From assembly GCA_018267285.1 (NCBI GenBank), contig JAFDYU010000021.1:1-36095 (forward strand): a stretch of 36,095 nt of DNA, written 5' to 3'. The stretch is from Bacteroidota bacterium. GTDB taxonomy: Bacteria > Bacteroidota > Bacteroidia > Cytophagales > Cyclobacteriaceae. Numbering within the stretch: position 1 is the first letter of the stretch; every line of letters begins with the position of its first letter. The position numbers and the translations under genes are program-made. The notes beneath the pieces were generated by a model that was not told the origin of the DNA, ran no database searches, and was given only the letters and a program-made list of their open reading frames with translations. Positions 9,001 to 15,226 of the stretch are shown one piece after another.

Positions 9001-11923
9001 CGACTTCAAGAGCTACAATTTTGCTGGATTCGTTACGCGTACCGGCACAATTAGCACACAGTCGGGCTCTACACAAGTTGTTGGTACAGGTACATTATTC
9101 ACTACGGAACTGACTGTGGGGTCGGTAGTAAGTGACGGAAGTGGTGTAGTCATTGGTACGGTGGGCACTATTACGGATAATCTTCATCTGACTTTGAAAA
9201 CTTCTGCTCCTTCGACTATTGCAGATGGAATTTTCAGAGCAAACTTAAATGTGCCATTGGCAACCTCTTCAACCTCGAGTGGATTTATTGATAACGGTAA
9301 CGGCTCGATGACTTTAAACTCGGCACTTATTAAAAATGGTTATAACGACATTCTTGTAAGTTATTCGTATCGAGACAATAATTCCCCGGCAGTTGGAACC
9401 GCCTATATGGTACTTCGAGTGACACCGAACCCGGTAGCCCAGTTTACTGTTGCCAGTATCCCGGCAATTGCCGGAAGCCCGGGAGCATCAGCATTTGATG
9501 CGTTCTGCGTTAACAACCAAATTAAATTTAATGCGGATAGTGCTGCTGCTTATATGCAAAAAAATCAGCAGGCATCACAGGCAGGAACAACACCAAACAC
9601 TATTTCGAATTATGTATGGGATTTTGGAGACCCTAATTCAGGATTGCCTAATTCACCGGCAACACCTAATGCTATTCCAAATTCTCCCGCATTGCCCGGT
9701 GGTGAAGGAGGAACTATAATCAACACGGCTTACCAACAGCCTGGTACTTCAACCACACAAACCTATAATGCTCCTTTTCATATTTACGCTACATCATCTT
9801 CGTACAATGTTGCACTCACACTAACATCAAATTGGGGCTGTACTTCTTTGCAGTCCAATGCGGTTATATCGTTGCAACAAGCAAGCGTTGGTTTTATGGG
9901 CTCAGCTGGAGCAATAGCTGTAGGAGACATCCCCTCTGTTAAATTTGATTTTGCAGGAAATTGTGTTTCTGATCCTATTAAATTTAGCGATAAAGGTTCA
10001 AGTTTATTGAATACCAACGGAGGCCAGGTTGCGGTTAGTAATTGGGATTGGAACTTTGGAGATTCTGGCGTGGGAACCGGAAAAAACACCACACATGTTT
10101 ATACCAACTCAGGATTTTTTGGTGTGACACTTACTGAGACTACAAACATTGGTAAGTTGGTTGATGTAACCTCAACATCTGGCTGTAAAGCAACTGCAAC
10201 GAAAAACCTAGCTCAACTTCCTTTGCAAAAACCAACCGCTACCGCTTCTTATTTTGAATATTTTGGTGCCGGAAATGGAGGTTGGTTGCCATTGGATGCC
10301 ACGGGAGGAAGTGGTTCATGGGTGTGGGGCTCAACCTCGGGTAAATTAAATTCAGTTTTCAATACAGGTTCTGCTGACAGTCTATGGGTAACAAAACTAT
10401 CGGGTACGTACAACCCTAACGAACAATCTTCACTCTATTCGGTATGTCTTGACCTAACCAATCTACCTCGCCCCATGTTGTCATTTAACGGCTTCGTTAA
10501 TTTGTTGCAAGGCGATGGTCTTGTGGCAGAATATTCGTACGACACGTTGAACATCAGCGACCCCAACAAATCCTGGGTGCGCTTGGGTAGCTACGATAAC
10601 ACCACCAAACTTTCGGATGGGCTTGAATGGTACAACGCCTCAGGATTACCTTCTGTGCCCGGTGGGAGTGCTTCCAATGCATCTGGACAAGGTTGGGCAG
10701 GTGATTCTGTAAAATGGATTCATCCAAAACATGAATTAGATGAGGTAAAATCGGCTACGGCTGCTTATGCTGCCGCAAGAGGAGTTGCTGCGAGATCCAT
10801 ATTAAGATTTGCACTTTCAACATTGGGTAACTCCAGCAATACACAAGCAGATGGCGTAGGTATTGACAGCGTTCGGATTGGAAGCCGTACACGCACCATC
10901 ATGTTTGAAAATTTTACAACTACAGATGGTGGAAACTCAAACCTGAATGCAACACTGAAAACAGAAGCCGACTCCATCATATCGTTTAATGCCCGAACCG
11001 TGGGCACACAATTAGTAAATATCAACTATCACATTGGCTTTTTAGGTAAGGATCCATTCAACATGGACAACCCGGCAGACCCTAGTGCACGTGCGTTGTA
11101 TTATCATATCCAAAAAGTACCTTATGCGTTTTTAGATGGTGTACACTCACCCCAATTTGGTAATGGTTCTGATTTGTTTAAAGATTGGGGACAACGCGCC
11201 TACAATTTGCAAACCTTGGAGTTGGCCAAAGCAAATTTTGCCGACTCGCTGAACAATAACCCTATTACAACAGTCACTTCTTATCCACTTGATTCAGTTG
11301 GAATTGACGTACACTTCACCCCGGTTATTACCTTGCCAAAAGGTACTGTGCTGCATGTTGCCGTGGTTGAAGAAAATGTGCAGAAGAGCCAGCTACCATC
11401 TGCGGATGTTATTGGCACCACCGAAGATCAATTTGAATTTGTGTTGAAGAAAATGTTGCCCGATGCTGCCGGCACTAAGTTTACAACGGCTCTTTCGCAA
11501 AATGTACCCGTGCACCGCAAGTTTACCTGGAGACCCGACAGGGGCAAAATATACAGTAACTCAGTTGCGGTAGTACTATTCTTGCAAAACGATAGCACCA
11601 AAGAAATCTACCAGGCGGAAATGTTTGGTAATATCACACCACCTGGTGTGATCACCGAAGTAGCACTAACACCTGAAAATGTAACTATTTACCCCAACCC
11701 GTCTGATCGCGAATTTGTGATTGAGCTACCCGAGCCAACTACCCAAAGATTATCAATACGATTGGCAAATCAGCTCGGCCAGTATACCGAGGCCGGTGAG
11801 TTTGCCGAAGGAGAGCAGAAAAAAACAGTTTCAACACAAGGCTTGGCCGATGGAATGTATATTGTTACCGTTGGAAATGGAAAGCATGCCATACGATCGA
11901 AGGTTATTGTAGTGCACAAGTAG
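2..11923 (+). CDS. Giant modular cell-surface protein with T9SS sorting domain (5' end missing)
   Basis: The frame is open from base 2 to the TAG at 11921-11923, so the true start lies left of the window; 3973 residues are visible. It is a secreted repeat protein, probably displayed on the cell surface. Modules seen in order: repeated Ig/adhesin-like units (about 2-760, 2050-5700), two modules resembling the N-terminal domain of BNR-repeat sialidases (about 755-1190 and 5730-6310), a fibronectin III-like domain (about 1606-2000, ISLSW motif), an SbsA-type Ig-like domain (about 6345-6790), a duplicated GTxFTTxL unit (8690-9250), two PKD domains (VWDFGDPNSG near 9620; WDWNFGDSG near 10045), a MAM/lectin-like region (10230-10880), an Omp28-like region (10890-11630) and a C-terminal sorting domain (11675-11920: IYPNPS start, GLADGMYIVTV, basic end). 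The last is the T9SS type A signal, known to direct export and anchoring. No enzyme active site was recognised. An adhesion or matrix role is inference. Confidence 0.9.
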   Translation, partial: DLASGDGVSTRFTQLIFRPGPGNYATDWTQIIQGAELYSSTFGPLQHGTAIIGTNTITIPSISANDPPDLGSFYDGTSRTYTLKIWFKTTLGGTLPSTIDNKNLVFSLTGSDATPVSGRSQLTSATTTNSGSSNDAVDVQATQINVTQQPTTSVNAYIALPTQPIFEATDAKGNRDLDINSPITVNTSPDLGLASPLANFSSGVADFTGSGLNFHNTGTSPMTVSISSPSSITSTPTNAITVTASTALGSSAVGMSPTPLINSTVGLISGGSATNAVLGFSLQTTGSPLTLTDITFTSSPSSVGLVKNFKLYSNTTDSFTGATLVTSSTTLTFGSVNVPIGSAIKYFYLTCDVEDYFPTATSTIQFSIATSGLTISTGNKTGGTLTGINYSLVDNTAPVIQSILTMPSYENPWGTLYSLTTPAYNGNQADFLMTFSEPVQNMTPSKLTTSVYSGNPPNYPGASYTLSTVTPTDNVGNAATTPSQYWRISYTNLAGSGYLYNNYTNNPLPKVIDVAGNIEATSGSFVGSGKFYYYLVLPKPTNSVSSLNLNGGPTTTSISLSWIQPAVGSQAATHYLIRGKESALSFSALNNGVRIADDADASDGFISVNIANSGYPGSSPLFLTNTFSNLKSGKSYDFEIYPYTISPNVTATQAIEYNLTPATLTSSTTTVASAQLLNVVAVSSISSLTTTQVLSEAQTTPNLQFDLRDELTDLDNAPTKFSDIIVFQGAGNAPGLSDWTQAIAGAILTDGTTKVTGTVSANQISFTGFSHSTNGDFGFVPDGSTPKTYSLYVWLKTSLGGSLPSTIDNLHFSFLVNNGSFTMDNASSNQASTALQSGQSALSGAGANQVSVVASQLVIATQPTTPIGVATNFPTAPIINALDANGNLDLGYSNVSNITNTGGLTQSLTSQNFSAGVLALNSFNFTSAGGPTQIQVTGTGVPAVGSVNSTNVTTVISNLTSISAGAVVEPASFSSLTTSLSGAAAPQLNAVQNFDFDVTDDFGANTTTYDNNDGLPTLITALTITQNSNNGTNGGGDPLFDDWTNSIAGAELSDGATSITASSITATTIVFTSIPITLNKLGYVPDGTTKKYRLKIWLKNPVNSGLSDIIDNKDFVFDIAQSGITITGVANTSSTMQTSNTNSGDTNNKVNVTATKLDFITQWANNANQNYDAALSPTPTAKAHDVNGNLDTDYNTAVTVATTVPATYPVANSTVTNTNGMITFNSGLKVTSAGGGLNGATTNLVLTSGSLTGQSNPFILNYSGVSDVVRNTGFSYPTDIDYASVSNQTTDITGTTGIEIEEYTVRDGGGSSDADGTPTVVGSVTFTVQNIYLLRKLALYNNLGNEVAEIDVQASKIGNNVTFSGLPVSGVNAIIAPDNTTIDFTVKASFLSSNIADNDVVNLNVTAIASASVSSAFTAGASTTMPTLAANENAIEVTATQLNFTHPTLTEASASINVPYTAIYIRAEDAFNNLDVDYTGSSNTVTTFTNNGLPTVTMTNGPVNGTTQFTNGIIDFAASFPNFEFTTGNNGETFTMSMTSAGSLSGTSNTVTLKVSAESSLQLDPSFKNTISPNLPWVQHINYLDSATFGSSTNGYELMRTLLVDGSRTNYNYHNAGTLYGNYLNAVTDDDANGDGDLDGAPSVLSGLSVRIYGASSLNTIALYDSTGTIIPSTLINVRSLNLVRSPVGGVDTVSTVFNWSGTLLTAKDDGQAPMSIRVTFRKDVNIRDQDTLRIKLLSATAGNGSQFYKNSTSGYIGGENHIPNPAQSIAKVDVVATSLDFTTQPSQYAGTSEPVGINPATSQPYSYGNPATLTSMPSTGSAIVKARDIYKNLDLDFTYPATSITITDVNETIASPAGFIKGILDLNGLVYTKAGTGTLKVKAGTLDSSVPPAGNIGNSIPGQLVNVINVKATLQTNGVLTTQNLKGGSTNLVIFGVTLSPESQTATEPVLKKLIISFDNPFQLTIGGNTTNILKNFKVKESISASPSSAQDVVATLGGTITYAASPALLASEAPGQPRAGQIDYDMLVIDLSSSPRPFRDPNNNSATSLTYYLFADVDVTANISTPSLTPMVTDLGYLNADDANILLSEGTARSDSSGQVRPVRGISFRFASTRPPQLLASQCSPFNGQLNVDPAIDSIKLSFDVSVWSLDGKAKLYKRVVNGTNVQVADLIAANGEYYKFLDGSLSTPPMAASPINFYISFLDSVPGKKYKFQYDTVYYVNITKGSLNGNVGSGISDNGFNYYGGISSSSTYYFKISSNVPPTLSLAKTIFSNSTTVAFQTTYDQLGTAFYLVLNSGSPVPTVADIIDPTTYKIIHPGTYIYNGKDTIKQVNSAQTTTFFTPTPLSTSSTYDVWVFAQNDAQPVPKKAAGPYLFNSLSNTFTTSPLLGTGPTFKIPTSTGVNIYSPSYTLCPNSFINLTDPIIIGEANVGDFSSPSAQDFYLYLPTGYQFDGTTKPDVLLNGTDFTDNTPKIDFINRTLIHVSNYTNQGSASIDNIIISNLRVIGAAGSGSGKVTVFAGTNKLSSVLPTLITTSSAPVANISLFSFTPPDFVNSYSTENKFPNPPFGSTDISTLPPSPFPSTSSVTYIPNNYIDKDQALAQSGSIRLLPVITSPNDYNASFFTGSGVTNDQLTLSAVALNAAFDITMTHTDPNGCASSVSNQYLVYDHTRPVSKKLGSAYSGTALEGTAQAIINTNFGVGSAASIPSQILNLDDLTGYKLINLRANIPAGVVNHQVSQIMSDSLPNGPWQKLIAKIPVAHDSTATSANPTGFYRGYQWDYAHILNAVAESGNSISIDPYDNFKVIGRTQAGNDFWTGGSLGKVEFTGSFQSQADFTVIVPFRQEVELFVPAVPVIEVASANQSSYDALDQVTNATDGMTPKQHFNESQFTGFTLRKGVITTDINSASVVGIGTFFTTDLKVGATIKDISKNKIGVVQSITDDTHLVLTGNSTQSVTNGSYTASGYQGTPVFCEAGGSIILNAYPAASANASGIFSVYDFKSYNFAGFVTRTGTISTQSGSTQVVGTGTLFTTELTVGSVVSDGSGVVIGTVGTITDNLHLTLKTSAPSTIADGIFRANLNVPLATSSTSSGFIDNGNGSMTLNSALIKNGYNDILVSYSYRDNNSPAVGTAYMVLRVTPNPVAQFTVASIPAIAGSPGASAFDAFCVNNQIKFNADSAAAYMQKNQQASQAGTTPNTISNYVWDFGDPNSGLPNSPATPNAIPNSPALPGGEGGTIINTAYQQPGTSTTQTYNAPFHIYATSSSYNVALTLTSNWGCTSLQSNAVISLQQASVGFMGSAGAIAVGDIPSVKFDFAGNCVSDPIKFSDKGSSLLNTNGGQVAVSNWDWNFGDSGVGTGKNTTHVYTNSGFFGVTLTETTNIGKLVDVTSTSGCKATATKNLAQLPLQKPTATASYFEYFGAGNGGWLPLDATGGSGSWVWGSTSGKLNSVFNTGSADSLWVTKLSGTYNPNEQSSLYSVCLDLTNLPRPMLSFNGFVNLLQGDGLVAEYSYDTLNISDPNKSWVRLGSYDNTTKLSDGLEWYNASGLPSVPGGSASNASGQGWAGDSVKWIHPKHELDEVKSATAAYAAARGVAARSILRFALSTLGNSSNTQADGVGIDSVRIGSRTRTIMFENFTTTDGGNSNLNATLKTEADSIISFNARTVGTQLVNINYHIGFLGKDPFNMDNPADPSARALYYHIQKVPYAFLDGVHSPQFGNGSDLFKDWGQRAYNLQTLELAKANFADSLNNNPITTVTSYPLDSVGIDVHFTPVITLPKGTVLHVAVVEENVQKSQLPSADVIGTTEDQFEFVLKKMLPDAAGTKFTTALSQNVPVHRKFTWRPDRGKIYSNSVAVVLFLQNDSTKEIYQAEMFGNITPPGVITEVALTPENVTIYPNPSDREFVIELPEPTTQRLSIRLANQLGQYTEAGEFAEGEQKKTVSTQGLADGMYIVTVGNGKHAIRSKVIVVHK
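77..5700 (+). repeat. Diverged repeated adhesin modules inside the giant gene
   Basis: Three copies of a DWTxxIxGAxL motif start near 80, 2213 and 3125, each followed about 60 residues later by YxLxxWLK-like and IDNxxFxF segments. Five copies of a second motif, (A/V)TxLxFxTQP followed by AxDxNGNLDxDY, start near 415, 2557, 3459, 4313 and 5327. The units run about 850-1010 bases where uninterrupted; the first gap is longer because a sialidase-N-like and a fibronectin III-like module are inserted. The copies are diverged at the protein level, which points to old duplications. The open left edge begins inside a unit, so more copies probably lie upstream. Confidence 0.75.
8690..9250 (+). repeat. 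Duplicated GTxFTTxLxVG domain in the giant gene
   Basis: Two neighbouring segments share the same pattern: about 8690-8920 (RKGVITT, then VVGIGTFFTTDLKVG, then ITDDTHLVLTG) and about 9035-9250 (RTGTIST, then VVGTGTLFTTELTVG, then ITDNLHLTLKT). Each is a small all-beta unit of roughly 70 residues. They are separated by a short linker with FCEAGGSIILNAYP. Similar GTGTxFxTxLxVGD patterns are familiar from phage tail and virion proteins; that link is from memory and untested. Confidence 0.7.
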
Positions 11924-12035
11924 ATATGCCGAGGATGTTTAACCTATGTTTTTAATTTTAATTTCATTTTAATTTGCAGTGAAGAGGATAGAAAACCCTT
12001 GTGATTTAGAGTTGAAAGACTTGATTTTTACAGGC

Positions 12036-12064
12036 TTGTCTACCAGTTGATTATATTAGTTTTT
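12036..12064 (+). promoter_or_regulatory. Possible Bacteroidota-type promoter of the TerC fusion gene
   Basis: A TTG at 12036-12038 is followed after 18 bases by TAGTTTTT at 12057-12064, close to the Bacteroidota consensus TTTG-N(17-23)-TAnnTTTG but lacking the last G. It lies about 60 bases before the ATG at 12124, in the 200-base AT-rich gap after the giant gene. The match is imperfect in AT-rich sequence. Confidence 0.3.
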
Positions 12065-12080
12065 AATTTTTTTTTTTTAA

Positions 12081-12099
12081 ACCAAAGTGTAGCTTTGGT
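12081..12099 (+). other. Inverted repeat in the leader of the TerC fusion gene
   Basis: ACCAAAG (12081-12087) and CTTTGGT (12093-12099) form a perfect 7-bp stem around the loop TGTAG. The U-rich run lies before the hairpin, not after it, so it is not a terminator for plus-strand transcription. It sits 24 bases before the ATG and could be a leader hairpin or a protein-binding site; no function is assigned. Confidence 0.35.
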
Positions 12100-12123
12100 C
12101 AAACAAACCCTGAGACCTGAAAT

Positions 12124-13488
12124 ATGGAATTATTTCTCAAAGCCGATACCTGGCTCGCGCTGCTCACCTTATGTTTTCTTGAGATCGTACTTGGCATCGA
12201 TAACATCATTTTCATTTCCATCGTATCCAATAAATTGCCGGAAGAGTTTCGCCAGAAAGCACGCAATACAGGATTGTTTCTTGCCATGTTTGTACGCATT
12301 GGATTTTTGCTGGGTATCACCTGGATTATTGGATTTAAAGAACCGTTGTTTGCTGTATCGGATGTTCTACCGGATATGCTCATCAAATTTTTCGGGTTTC
12401 ATGGAGACCATACCTTTAGCGGCCGCGATTTAATCCTTGGCTTCGGAGGGCTTTTCCTGATCGCCAAAAGCACCATGGAGATAAACCACGAAATGGAAGG
12501 CGAAGAAGATGAAAAAGGTGGAAAAAAATCTTCTGTGCCAACGCTAACCGGCACGATAATTCAAATCATCTTACTCGACATTATCTTTTCATTTGATTCC
12601 ATTCTTACAGCCATTGGTATCGTTGACCAAGTCATCATTATGATTTTGGCCGTGATCGTTTCTATTGGCGTAATGATGTTTTTTTCCGGTGCAATTTCAA
12701 GGTTTATACAGCAGCATCCTTCTATGGAAGTATTGGCATTGGGCTTTTTAATTCTCATAGGTTTCATGTTGTTTCTTGAGGCGCTGGAATATGCGGTGCC
12801 CAAGGGATACATCTATTTTGCAGTAGCGTTCTCATTGCTGATTGAACTTACAAATATTCGAGTGGTTAAAAAGCGAAAAACTGAGCCGGTTAAACTACAT
12901 AAACCATTTAGTGATGAAGATCTCTTGGCCATAGAAAACCCCACAGAAGAGCAGATCAACTACTCAAACGATTTAAGCTATCCCATAGGAAAATTTCAAG
13001 CTAAAGACAGTTATACTGAAGAAGATATCCTGAAATTGATTGGCCGAATCGAAACATTACCCGCACGGCTTGAGGATGTCGTGGATGATTTAAATATCGA
13101 ACAACAAGACACTCCGTATCGCGATGGAGGTTGGACCGTGCGGCAAGTAGTACATCACCTTGCCGATAGTCACATGAATGCTTATATCCGTACAAAGTGG
13201 GCATTGACAGAAAACACACCGATGATTAAAGCTTATAATCAGAAAAACTGGGCCGAGACCCCAGATGCAAAAATGCCTGTAACAAACTCTTTAACACTGC
13301 TCCAATCACTTCATAAAAAATGGGTCGGCATTTTGAAAGAATTAAAGACTGAAGAGCTTAGCAAAGAATACATTCACCCGGATACCAATAAGCATGTTAA
13401 AATTCGCGAAATGATTGACAACTACGCCTGGCATGGAGATCATCATTTAGCTCATATCAAATCGTTGAAACGAAGAATGGAGTGGTAA
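12124..13488 (+). CDS. TerC-family membrane protein fused to a YfiT/DinB-type domain
   Basis: A 454-residue protein in one uninterrupted frame. Residues 1-250 are a TerC (YkoY-like) integral membrane domain with about seven hydrophobic helices and the family's acidic motifs: LEIVLGIDN (E20, D26) and LLDIIFSFDS (D152, D158). TerC relatives act in metal-ion (manganese) efflux or metal handling. Residues 250-283 are a charged linker. Residues 284-454 are a full-length YfiT/BstA-like four-helix domain: it begins LSYPIGKF, contains TPYRDGGWTVRQVVHHLADSH, and ends WHGDHHLAHI. The three histidines that bind metal in Bacillus subtilis YfiT appear conserved (H345, H440, H444). YfiT relatives are putative metal-dependent hydrolases or thiol transferases. 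The ATG follows an AT-rich leader. The next gene starts 15 bases after the stop. That the fusion couples metal transport to a thiol or hydrolase reaction is inference. Confidence 0.9.
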   Translation: MELFLKADTWLALLTLCFLEIVLGIDNIIFISIVSNKLPEEFRQKARNTGLFLAMFVRIGFLLGITWIIGFKEPLFAVSDVLPDMLIKFFGFHGDHTFSGRDLILGFGGLFLIAKSTMEINHEMEGEEDEKGGKKSSVPTLTGTIIQIILLDIIFSFDSILTAIGIVDQVIIMILAVIVSIGVMMFFSGAISRFIQQHPSMEVLALGFLILIGFMLFLEALEYAVPKGYIYFAVAFSLLIELTNIRVVKKRKTEPVKLHKPFSDEDLLAIENPTEEQINYSNDLSYPIGKFQAKDSYTEEDILKLIGRIETLPARLEDVVDDLNIEQQDTPYRDGGWTVRQVVHHLADSHMNAYIRTKWALTENTPMIKAYNQKNWAETPDAKMPVTNSLTLLQSLHKKWVGILKELKTEELSKEYIHPDTNKHVKIREMIDNYAWHGDHHLAHIKSLKRRMEW

Positions 13489-13503
13489 CAATCAGTAAGC
13501 ACT

Positions 13504-14436
13504 TTGTACAACCCTCCCTGGTTTTTATTTAATCATCATTTAGAAACAATCTGGCCGTCTCTATTTAGAAAAGTTACCCTGCCCGATTACGAACGCAAAA
13601 GAATAAGCACTCCCGATCACGATTTCTTGGATCTTGATATTCTAAGACAGGGTTCTTCTAAGGCCATTGTTATTTCTCACGGTTTAGAGGGCAATACACA
13701 GCGCAGTTATGTAAAAGGAATGGCCAAGGCATTTTACAACCACGGCTTTGATGTTATTGCATGGAATTACCGTAGTTGCAGTGAGGAGATGAACAACACG
13801 CTACGGTTTTATCACAGTGGCTCAACAGATGACTTAAACGTAGTTATCAATGAAGTTATCCAAATGGGATACAATAAAATTTTCTTGGTTGGGTTTAGCT
13901 TGGGGGGGAACTTATCGCTAAAGTATGCCGGTGAAACAACTCTTGACAAACGGATAAGCGCACTGGTTGTTTTCAGTGTTCCGCTTAATTTAGATACTTC
14001 TTGCACTCAACTCTCCAAATCGTCCAATCGAGTCTATGCAAACCGTTTTCTTAGAAACCTGAAAAGAAAAGTAAAAGCTAAATCAGTAATGTATCCCAAC
14101 CTAAATGTCAAAGGTTTAGATGCAATCCGCAATCTTAGAGATTTCGATAACAGATATACTGCTCCGCTTCATGGTTTTAAAGATGCAGAAGATTATTATT
14201 CGCAATGCAGTTCCATAAATTTTTTGCACACGATTAGCATCCCTACACTTATAGTCAATGCTTTAAATGATCCATTTTTAAGTCACGATTGCTTTCCAAA
14301 AGAAGTAAACAACAAAAATATTAATCTTGAATTTCCAAGAAGAGGCGGACACGTAGGGTTTATGTCTATTAATAGAAATGGATTATATTGGAGCGAGCAA
14401 CGAGCTCTTGATTTTATATTGCCTTTTGCCGGATGA
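13504..14436 (+). CDS. YheT-like alpha/beta hydrolase
   Basis: About 310 residues. It matches the YheT/AB-hydrolase-4 family: an N-terminal NPPWFLFNHHLETIWPSLFRK segment, an oxyanion-side SHGLEGN motif, the nucleophile elbow GFSLGGN (S132), an acid in LNDPFLS (D256) and the histidine in RRGGHVGFM (H283). The serine-aspartate-histidine triad looks intact. The family contains esterases whose natural substrate in bacteria is uncertain. The start is the TTG at 13504: the in-frame stop at 13486 leaves no ATG or GTG upstream, and the family motif begins right after it. It lies 15 bases after the TerC fusion gene, and its TGA overlaps the ATG of the next gene (ATGA at 14433-14436), so the three genes are probably one operon with translational coupling. 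Confidence 0.85.
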   Translation: MYNPPWFLFNHHLETIWPSLFRKVTLPDYERKRISTPDHDFLDLDILRQGSSKAIVISHGLEGNTQRSYVKGMAKAFYNHGFDVIAWNYRSCSEEMNNTLRFYHSGSTDDLNVVINEVIQMGYNKIFLVGFSLGGNLSLKYAGETTLDKRISALVVFSVPLNLDTSCTQLSKSSNRVYANRFLRNLKRKVKAKSVMYPNLNVKGLDAIRNLRDFDNRYTAPLHGFKDAEDYYSQCSSINFLHTISIPTLIVNALNDPFLSHDCFPKEVNNKNINLEFPRRGGHVGFMSINRNGLYWSEQRALDFILPFAG

Positions 14437-15131
14437 TTGAACGGTTTTCCATAAGTAACACTGCGGCACAACTATCCGAAAGATATAAAGTTGAGCCACC
14501 TGCCTCTTTTCATCCACGGTATAATGTTGCGCCATCTCAATTAATTCCGCTGATAACTATGGATGAGCCGAGGGGGTTTTCACATTTTTATTGGGGACAA
14601 CCACCGGGCTGGACAAAAAATAAGTCGATAGCCGAAAAGATAATAAATGTCAGGTCTGAGCATATTTTAGAACGAACAGTATTGAAAAAAAAAATCGTTC
14701 ATCAAAGATGTATGATACCGTCTGACGGATTTTATGCTTGGAAAAAATTTGGAAAAAAATCTCTAATTCCTTGGAGGTTTATTTTGAAGGACAAAAGTAT
14801 TTTTTCAATGGCCGGGCTTTGGGAAGAATATGACGATGAAGAAGGAAAGACAGTTCATACGTTCACCCTAATCACAGTTCCTGCCAATAACTATGTAGCC
14901 CAGGTTTGTGAGAGGATGCCGGTGATACTCACTGAAAGTCAAGAATCTATTTGGCTTAATAAAAATTCTACTGAAGATAGTTTATTAGGATTGCTCTCTT
15001 CAGTATCATCTGAGTTGATGGAAGGGTTTTCGGTATCAACACAACTTAACACGCTGTCATTTGATCGTCCATCATTGCTTTTGCCCATGCCTCCGGCCGA
15101 TCAGTTTGGCAACCTGACTTTATTCGATTGA
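14433..15131 (+). CDS. SRAP-family (YedK/HMCES-like) protein lacking the catalytic residues
   Basis: A 232-residue protein with the SRAP fold signatures: RYNVAPSQLIPLI (residues 29-41), WGQPPGW (54-60), INVRSE (71-76), IPSDGFYAW (95-103) and ERMPVIL (160-166). Family members form a covalent thiazolidine link between Cys2 and abasic sites in single-stranded DNA. Here the usual MCGRF start reads MIERF, so residue 2 is Ile; the glutamate of GF(Y/F)EW is Ala102; and the histidine of IHxRMP is Cys159. The DNA-contact residues N72 and R74 (in the INVRSE motif) remain. The start ATG overlaps the stop of the hydrolase gene, and no upstream start could restore MCGRF. It may bind DNA without crosslinking, or have a different chemistry; both are inference. 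Family assignment is firm. Confidence 0.88.
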   Translation: MIERFSISNTAAQLSERYKVEPPASFHPRYNVAPSQLIPLITMDEPRGFSHFYWGQPPGWTKNKSIAEKIINVRSEHILERTVLKKKIVHQRCMIPSDGFYAWKKFGKKSLIPWRFILKDKSIFSMAGLWEEYDDEEGKTVHTFTLITVPANNYVAQVCERMPVILTESQESIWLNKNSTEDSLLGLLSSVSSELMEGFSVSTQLNTLSFDRPSLLLPMPPADQFGNLTLFD

Positions 15132-15226
15132 ATGTTTAAAGTTTAGACAAGCTTAACCTTACCACTAAACTATTGTTTGTGCTCCCTCGGTTTCTAACTA
15201 ATTTTGAGAAAACTCAACTTGCCAAA

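Noticed and set aside
12061-12080. T-rich run after the giant gene as an intrinsic terminator
   Set aside because: No stable hairpin precedes it; the only hairpin lies after the run.
12081-12123. yybP-ykoY manganese riboswitch before the TerC gene
   Set aside because: TerC relatives are often controlled by this riboswitch, but the leader is short and AT-rich, and I see none of its conserved internal-loop sequence.
15173-15226. Upstream TTG extension of the MORN-2 protein
   Set aside because: It puts 18 charged residues before a perfect signal peptide that starts at the GTG 15227.
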